A DNA stretch of 64,000 nucleotides from Bombyx mori (Eukaryota > Arthropoda > Insecta > Lepidoptera > Bombycidae), in the NCBI RefSeq assembly GCF_030269925.1, contig NC_085107.1, forward strand, positions 16,246,001-16,310,000, given 5' to 3'. The notes under the pieces were generated by a model, which had not been told where the DNA came from, did no database searches, and saw only the letters and a list, made by a program, of their open reading frames with translations. The position numbers and the translations under genes are program-made. Below, in pieces: positions 57,439-64,000 of the stretch (position 1 is its first letter; every line of letters starts with the position of its first letter).

Positions 57439-57710
57439 GAGTTCTGATTAGAAGCATTGTGGCAATCGATGCAAACAAGAATTGTTCCAAGTCGATTCCC
57501 ATTATTATGTCTAAAGTAATAACTGACAGGATGAGTGTCTCGAGTGTGTAACAATCGAGACTGTTTGTCAAGAGGGCGCGGTCTCGCAGCGAGCATAGGT
57601 GGCAGGGTCGTGTGGGTCCGCGTAACGTCCGTCGGTAGCCAAATAGACGCAACGCAGCACCGGAAGAGTCGATTGTGAGACAATTTGAAATCATTTTGGT
57701 AACCTATCAA
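57439..57710 (-). CDS. Candidate 5' exon of trio
   Basis: A minus-strand stretch, GC-richer than its surroundings and open in two frames, ends at AACTC|GTAAGT, a strong donor. In one frame (ending CHNASNQNS plus two bases) the phase matches the acceptor of the first certain spectrin exon at 50,078. The upstream protein sequence has no recognisable domain; if real it is an alternative, SEC14-less start or a mostly 5' UTR exon. Its 5' limit is unknown. Confidence 0.3.
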
Positions 57711-60700
57711 GAATTTTTGACTTCCCGGTCGTTTTTATTCAATGCCAGTCTTTTATTGTCTAAATATATAAAGCAAGGACTACAATGCCAAAATCATAAC
57801 ATTGATGATTCCTTACGGCAGATTTGTCTTAATCCGGGTAGGTGTATATTCCGTCACAAACATTTAAATGACTTCAGATATTTTTAACGTAAAATACTAA
57901 ATAAAACTATTACGATACTGATAGACTGAATGGAACTCAACTATTCTTACTAAGCTTATTTTATAATCCTATAAAATCATTATTACAAAAATATACAACG
58001 AATCACAGATTGTAGAAAGTAATTATAATTGTAAAAATCTTGCTTAATTTACAGATAATATTACACAGAAAATGAAAGTCAATCAATTTGATAATTATAT
58101 TATAGTATAAAGGTCAATCCTCTGAAAGAAAGAGATAATTCATACGAGTATTCTCGATATCGGCAAACGTACAAATGATATATTTAAAAAATGTTCTTGG
58201 ATGCCATTTTTTTAAATAAATTAAACTAAAATATAAATTGTTAGATACGATCAGTTTTCATAGAAGTTTAATACAACAACATATGATACATTTATATAAA
58301 TGTAATCTAGTACACGTACGGATATAGTATGTATCTTGAAGAGAAAAAATGGTTGAAAGGCTATTCTCTGTACAAATATTGGTGAAGAACGTCCGAGCCC
58401 GTTTTAATAAAGGGGACGTCGTGAACACTGTAGGAAATGTTGCAAACAAAAGAAAATCTGCTCAATATTCCGCTGCCTGGGGTTAGACAAGCTCTGTAGT
58501 CTAGATATTCTGATGTTTTGTTTAAATAATGACTATTTTTCTTGTGAAAGAAATTCTTGATACAAATGTCCTCTTTTATTTTATTACGATGAGAAAAGTT
58601 ATATTTACAGTTTCATACAACTAGAAAATTACTTAAAATACATATTCCGTAGGGAAACGTGACCATTCCATTCGCGATAAGAGAAGAATTATTAATTAAT
58701 CATTTATTAAATTGTAAGCAACATAACAATTTTTATACTAAACCAATCCGTTTTAATTAGCATATGGAACTGTTAAAATGAAATCTCTATGAATTATTGT
58801 ATTTACGATGAGATAAAATAATTAAGCCATTTAATATATTGAAAAGTTATTCTAAAGTCATAAATACATTAAACTTAAAAACTACGCACATAGCATCCTC
58901 TTGTATCGCAATATATTAATTAGTATGTGAAATAATATCAAGTAAGTACCCTGTCTAAGATATACATGAGTGTCACCCGAGTTATAATGCTGGACATAAA
59001 ATATAATTGCATGTTTACGAAGAGGCAACACTTTGTTATTTCCGTTACATAAACTGGGGTACAATAACGCTCAGGGATTTAAAATAATTTAGATACCGTT
59101 ATATTCAAGCGACCGCATTATCCCAAGAGGCGAGTGCCTTAGCTCAATACCCCAGGAGGACGAATGTAAGACTGATTAATTTCTTCTTTACGTACTGTTT
59201 TGCTGGGTCACAGATTAAATTAAATTCTCAGCGGGCTTGGTCTTTCAATAGTTGATTTTGATTAATTTACATGGTAATTTCAGTCAGAGCTGTATTTGTC
59301 CCTTTCATACTATTCGTGGAAGTTTTAAAGGTGCAAATAGCTATAGAAATTTAAAAAAACATTAAAAAGACTTAATAGGAATCGGGGGAATAAAAATAGG
59401 GTTTAATGATTCAGTAAGGTACGGCCTATATAAATTTAGTGCCGTCACTCAATAGAATTGCATAGCGTTTTCGGTTTTGTAATGAAGTTAATGTTTATTC
59501 TCAAATGATTATAACAAACTTACATTTACTATAAATGGATTCTTCTTTAGTTTAATTTTGTGCTTGTAAAAAAGCACAACATACTAATTCGCAGTTTTTT
59601 CACGAATTCAAAATAGTTTTCTCTATTCAAGTAACAATACTTGCACAGAATCTTGAACCCATAATGGATTATGAACGCTTACAAAACTATTACACGTATC
59701 CGCGTCATTTTATTGTTACATTCACAGTGTTGCCAAAAAAAGATGTTTGGCAATAACGTGTAATATTTTTCCTCTATACAAAGACATTGCACTTACACAT
59801 AAAAACTATGTAATAATTTAATTGCAACGGTAATTAAAATTGTTTTTTAGATAGTAACTTGCTCTTTCACTTATCTTAAATTAATTTCGACAAAATCAGT
59901 ACCTACACAAGTTTGGAAAAATTGTGCATAAATATTATTTAAAGTTTAGATAAGAGAAGCAATAACAAGCTGAGATAATATTTATCAAATGATTAATTAA
60001 AATATTATTATTAAGGTTTTGAATAGTCTTTTGAAGAGGCAGAAAAAGTAATATTTTCATTACAGTATAGTAAATTGTTTTATAAATATTTAATCAGCTT
60101 CATCCTTCAGGATGCCCATTGGATCACTCAAGAACTTCTCTTGAATTTTAGGTATAATATTTTAGTTCGTCATCTATAGTGTTTTTGAAATAAAACACCA
60201 TTACATGTGAACCATAAGAAAAAAAATGTATCATGAAATGAGTTTTTACTACAAATACCATATCATATCTGATATGATATTGACTGATGACATCAGTATA
60301 CTTCATGATCAAGTTATAATGTAAGATCATTAACGGTTAATCACGAAATCTGCTGACCTTAGGTTAATGAAGTCGTAGTGATAACTGTAATGTCTCAAAA
60401 CACGTGTGTACATTTTATTTTATGTCCCATCTAGATCCCATAACGCAATTCATTGTGTAGTAGTTTAGTTTTATAGATACTCCAGACATAAATGCCATTC
60501 GCAGAATATCTAGTTCGCGTAATTGTCAATATGCCTACAAACGTTGTGTCGTGCCTAATGTTAAATTGTGACCGACGGTTGAGAAATAAACAATGCCGCA
60601 TGTGCTGTTAATGCTACTGCAGGCCGGGATGCCTCATCAATCTTTCCCTAACATGGTTGTTTTGGACCTCATCGAATTTATAGTTAGGATTTAGTCAGAT

Positions 60701-62689
60701 TTAACAATAAAAAAATTTTTTTTCTTCTCCCTTTCATTCGCAGGTCAATACGAGACTGGTTTTATGAATTTTTAATGTCAAAATGTGTACTGTGTGAACC
60801 GATTCTGAGATCAGGTGCATAAGGAGTACTGTTTGAAGCGTATTTCTGAAAACACGTGTACGTAATGTGTGATACATGCATGAGTTCTCACGATTAACAA
60901 CCTGTTAACAGTGAATTCATAGCGTTAATAGCCACGAGTGACAGTGGCACATAAAACCAAGTGTGCAGCTCGTGAATGTGCCATCTTATCAGATTATGTA
61001 ATACAAAATGTCAATGTTAGCTTGTAGGTTATAAACTCGAATGACGGTCAATATATTGAACTTTATAAAATATTATCTTTGAGATATTACTCGGGAAAAT
61101 TTAGTAGAACATGATCAATTAGTATTGTAAATTATGAGAACCCGCAATCCTGAAAGTAAAGCTGGACTGTAATAAATACGAGAGAAACCAGGGCTGATGT
61201 ACGAATTTCACCCTCACAATCAGGTGAATAAGCACTTTCGTTATAAACGAACAGTCACACGTTCAGTTTAATATAATAATTTATAGAAATAGATGTTATA
61301 TAAAATGTAAAAGCGACGGAAAACAGACAAAAAATGACGTTAACGTTACACGATTTTTCTTAGTTATATTCTGCGGTAGCTAAAGTAGCTAACTGAGTAT
61401 ATAGCTCTAAGAGCAATACAACGATATAAAACATCAAACGACATTCAGCCTAAGGGAACGCTTATCGACTTATGATTCTGGCTCGTGTTTTGACATTGAT
61501 GAAAATATCTTTGAATCGCTCCCCTGTCGAAGGGCAGGGGAACTCATGAGCTACGTATTTCGTAGTCCGGGAGCAAGTTACTAAGAGTAATTCACGGAAT
61601 CCAAACCACGGGACGTCTCGGCACCTACGCTATGAACGTAAAAGCATCGTTAATTTTTTTACTGCTAGTAGTAAAACGAGTTTTGACAACGATCGTTTTT
61701 GTCTGTTTTTTTTTTGGTTAAGGGTAAGGCCTTATTTATTACGATTACAGTTGGCTGTGCGGTCTCGTGGTTACACTGGGAAAGTTCTTTTTAGAAATTA
61801 TTGGAAGCAATTGAAGGCATACGAGCGTACACCCATCGAATGGTGAATATTTATCGTCGCAGATCTACAACATCGATCTTGGAGCACAGTCAATTGACTA
61901 AAGCAAAATTCAAATAGTTGAATAAATGTATAGTCTACTTGATTCCTTTGAAAATTTATTTCAACATTATTTCAATTATTAATCCTTCTCGTTATTTCAA
62001 AATGTTTTACTACCACTTTTTTCTAAGCAAAAATCAAACTGCTTCTAATTTGTCGCGCTCGAACAAAGGCATACGTAAGTACGAGAGATAAAATTGAAAT
62101 TAACGTAACTAAGTACTTTTAAATTCAATTTGAACCTTTTTAATATTTATGAATATAATGTGAATTCACAAAACGGAAGTGCTTACGGACGTGGCAACAG
62201 GACTAACAATTCCCCTCTTAGCGGATATTCAATCATACCTTAAACCAGCATGGATTAAAAGGGTCCCTTTAAAACGAATTTCAACTAATTACAAAAACGA
62301 TACACACAATATAGCTACTCATTGTTAAAATGCATTTTATCTATAGTAAACAAAGCATTTAAAACAAGTTGATAACGTACATAAAATATTTTCATTTTAT
62401 TATGGTGATCGGTCACATAAATTATACGTTTAGTTTTAATCAATTTAAATGGTTACATATACGATTATATTTACTTGTTCCAGAGTCTTTCGTATAGCTA
62501 GTTTTATGGTGCTAAACTACTCGTTTGTTGTATCCTAAATTTCCTATAAATTGACGTGAAACATAATTAATTCACTATTATATGATGTAATGTAACTTTT
62601 CGAAATCATTAAAATAATCAACAAAAAAACAACTTGCGATTCGTAAAATATTAGTACATTTAAAGTTAAAAATTGCAGGATGGCGCGAA
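57711..62689. other. Non-coding, nothing recognised
   Basis: AT-rich DNA without identifiable exons or repeats; open frames are short. A GC-richer hairpin-prone stretch lies at about 61,520-61,630. Confidence 0.5.
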
Positions 62690-62850
62690 CGGAAAAGCCG
62701 CGAGATTAAACTCAGAGCCCGCGAGCGCGTCGCACACGTCGTTCTACGCTCTGCCCCGAATGTGAACTGCGTGAAGCGGCCGCTTGCGACACACTGTTCA
62801 CAAGCCCGCTATGTACCGACGAAAACAGTTTTCCGATGCAACATTGCGAG
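62690..62850. promoter_or_regulatory. CpG-rich block, possible promoter or non-coding first exon
   Basis: About 160 bp rich in CG (GAGCCCGCGAGCGCGTCGCA, GTGAAGCGGCCGCTTGCGAC) in AT-rich surroundings. No long frame is present. It could be the 5' end of a trio transcript on the minus strand or of something else; the strand cannot be told from sequence. Confidence 0.3.
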
Positions 62851-63351
62851 GAAATTAAAAGAAAAATCTTTCGCGCGAAAGTATCATTCCAACACTCATT
62901 AGAACAATGTTGATATTTTACTTTATACTTTTTTCTACACTATCGTATTATGTATCGTGAGATTTAACAATTCATTGTTTGATACCATTATATTTTATTC
63001 CACATGATTTTTAAGAGGTACCTAACCATTAAGTTATAATAATAATAAAATGAAATACATCTAATGTTTCTTAGAAAAAATCTATTGTAGAAGTAATATT
63101 ATAAATAGCATGCGACATTACAAATATACATTTCTATAAAATAAAAAAAGAATTGTTTTGTTAATTAAAACTTCAACTAATGTATTACCGCGGTATTCAA
63201 TGATAAATGTATATGAACTGACTCAATTGAATTGCAACGCATAATACTGCGGAAAAGCATTGAGTACCCTACAGAGATGAGGGGCAGGACTTTGTATTGG
63301 GTTCGCTCCCTGGTTTGTTAAACATTATATAACTACCTACCTTATGCTACC
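62851..63351. other. Non-coding, no feature seen
   Basis: AT-rich sequence between the CpG block and the maT element. Confidence 0.5.
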
Positions 63352-64000
63352 TAGTCAGGTCATAAATTCTGTCACATGTTTAATGTAAAATAATTGAAAC
63401 AAGTTTATTCATTATGTAACCGTTCATATACCAAAATGAACTTAACAAAACATAGATTCTTATGACACTAAAGTTTATTCAAAATGACCTCCGTGATTTT
63501 TAATACAGGCCTTCAATCTGCGCGGCCAGTCGTCTATCGCAGCACGAACGAGGTCCATGTCAATATCGGCGGCTGCCTTAATCAAGGATGTCTTGAGTGA
63601 CTCCAAATTGGGATGAGGCTTTGAGCACGCCTTTTCCTCCAAGTGTTGCCATATCTTGTAATCTAACGGATTCAAATCTGGACTGGAGGAGGGCCAGTCT
63701 TCGTGCCGGATGAAGTCGATTTCACGCGCCGCCAGCCAGTCTTGTGTGCTCTTCGCTCTATGAGCTGGCGCCGAATCTTGTTGGAATATCCAGTGCCTGT
63801 TATTGAACATGGTATGAGAAACAGGTTCCACAAGGTTCGTCAGGACTGTATTTTGATACACAACTGCATTCGTTTTTACACCTTTCTCACAAAAATGTAC
63901 CTCTGTTAAGCCCCAATAAGAAACTCCCAACCATACCATGAGCGAGGATGGAAAATGACCTCGTTGGACACGCGGAATACGGTTGCTTGCTTCTGCACTA
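63352..64000 (-). mobile_element. maT-type transposon, 3' part (cut by the window edge)
   Basis: The element includes the transposase frame listed separately plus about 120 bp of 3' sequence ending near TAGTCAGGTCATAAATTCTG, which I take as the terminal repeat because it follows the pattern of moth maT ends. The other end lies outside the window, so the limits are not verified. Confidence 0.6.
63475..64000 (-). CDS. maT-family (DD37D) transposase, 5'-partial
   Basis: A single open frame runs from the window edge to a stop at 63,475: RVQRGHFPSSLMVWLGVSYW, RHWIFQQDSAPAHRAKSTQD, WPSSSPDLNPLDYKIWQHLE and DDWPRRLKACIKNHGGHFE. I count 37 residues between the Asp of QQDSAPAH and the Asp of LDYKIW, the DD37D spacing of the maT group of the Tc1/mariner superfamily. 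These proteins cut and rejoin the element ends at TA sites. The first catalytic Asp and the DNA-binding domain should lie beyond the edge. No stop or frameshift appears in the 175 codons seen, so the copy may be young. Confidence 0.88.
   Translation of the reverse strand, partial: SAEASNRIPRVQRGHFPSSLMVWLGVSYWGLTEVHFCEKGVKTNAVVYQNTVLTNLVEPVSHTMFNNRHWIFQQDSAPAHRAKSTQDWLAAREIDFIRHEDWPSSSPDLNPLDYKIWQHLEEKACSKPHPNLESLKTSLIKAAADIDMDLVRAAIDDWPRRLKACIKNHGGHFE

Noticed and set aside
61520..61630. GC-richer hairpin-prone stretch
   Set aside because: Pairing is imperfect, and no RNA family or element end could be named.

Overview
The window is nuclear DNA of a moth, almost certainly a silkworm (Bombyx mori or B. 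mandarina). It is AT-rich, it carries many copies of the silkworm SINE Bm1 (one full-length copy of about 436 bp with intact pol III boxes), and it holds fragments of mariner, maT, pogo/Tigger and non-LTR elements typical of Lepidoptera. No bacterial genes, rRNA genes or CRISPR arrays are present.

One host gene dominates. Sixteen minus-strand exons between 50,078 and 15,127 encode the middle of Trio, the large Rho-family guanine-nucleotide exchange factor. The exons join in a single open frame of about 975 codons: spectrin-repeat exons (50.1-45.4 kb), a short acidic/Ser-rich linker (44.8 kb), the first DH (RhoGEF) domain (44.2-41.5 kb, ending in 38.0 kb), the first PH domain (38.0-37.3 kb), a linker (36.4-36.1 kb) and the SH3 domain (15.4-15.1 kb). 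The N-terminal SEC14 region and first spectrin repeats are not found and should lie beyond the right edge. The second DH-PH module should lie beyond the left edge. The exon carrying the end of helix 5 of DH1 uses a GC rather than GT splice donor.

Inside the 20.7-kb intron before the SH3 exon is a CpG-rich block (25.38-25.75 kb). It holds a 59-codon open exon starting with ATG and ending in a phase-0 donor, which matches the SH3 exon acceptor. This looks like an internal promoter and first exon for a short SH3-GEF2 Trio isoform. Weaker candidate 5' exons or promoters on the same strand lie at 57.4-57.7, 55.4 and 62.7 kb.

The rest is intron or upstream DNA filled with mobile elements. The most striking is a nearly perfect 1.9-kb palindrome at 11,242-13,152. 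Its two arms are about 740 bp each and over 99% identical. It is flanked by TAA, has repeated GGCAGACC-like motifs in each arm, and has a short loop with (TA)n tracts and coding-like remnants on both strands. Other elements are a deleted mariner (84-1,218), an inverted pair of related MITEs (4.1 and 49.1 kb), a pogo/Tigger derivative (42.0-42.8 kb), a deleted DDE transposon (29.8-30.5 kb), a mariner HTH fragment (19.5 kb), an open maT transposase entering from the right edge, SINEs, and several LINE 3' tails.
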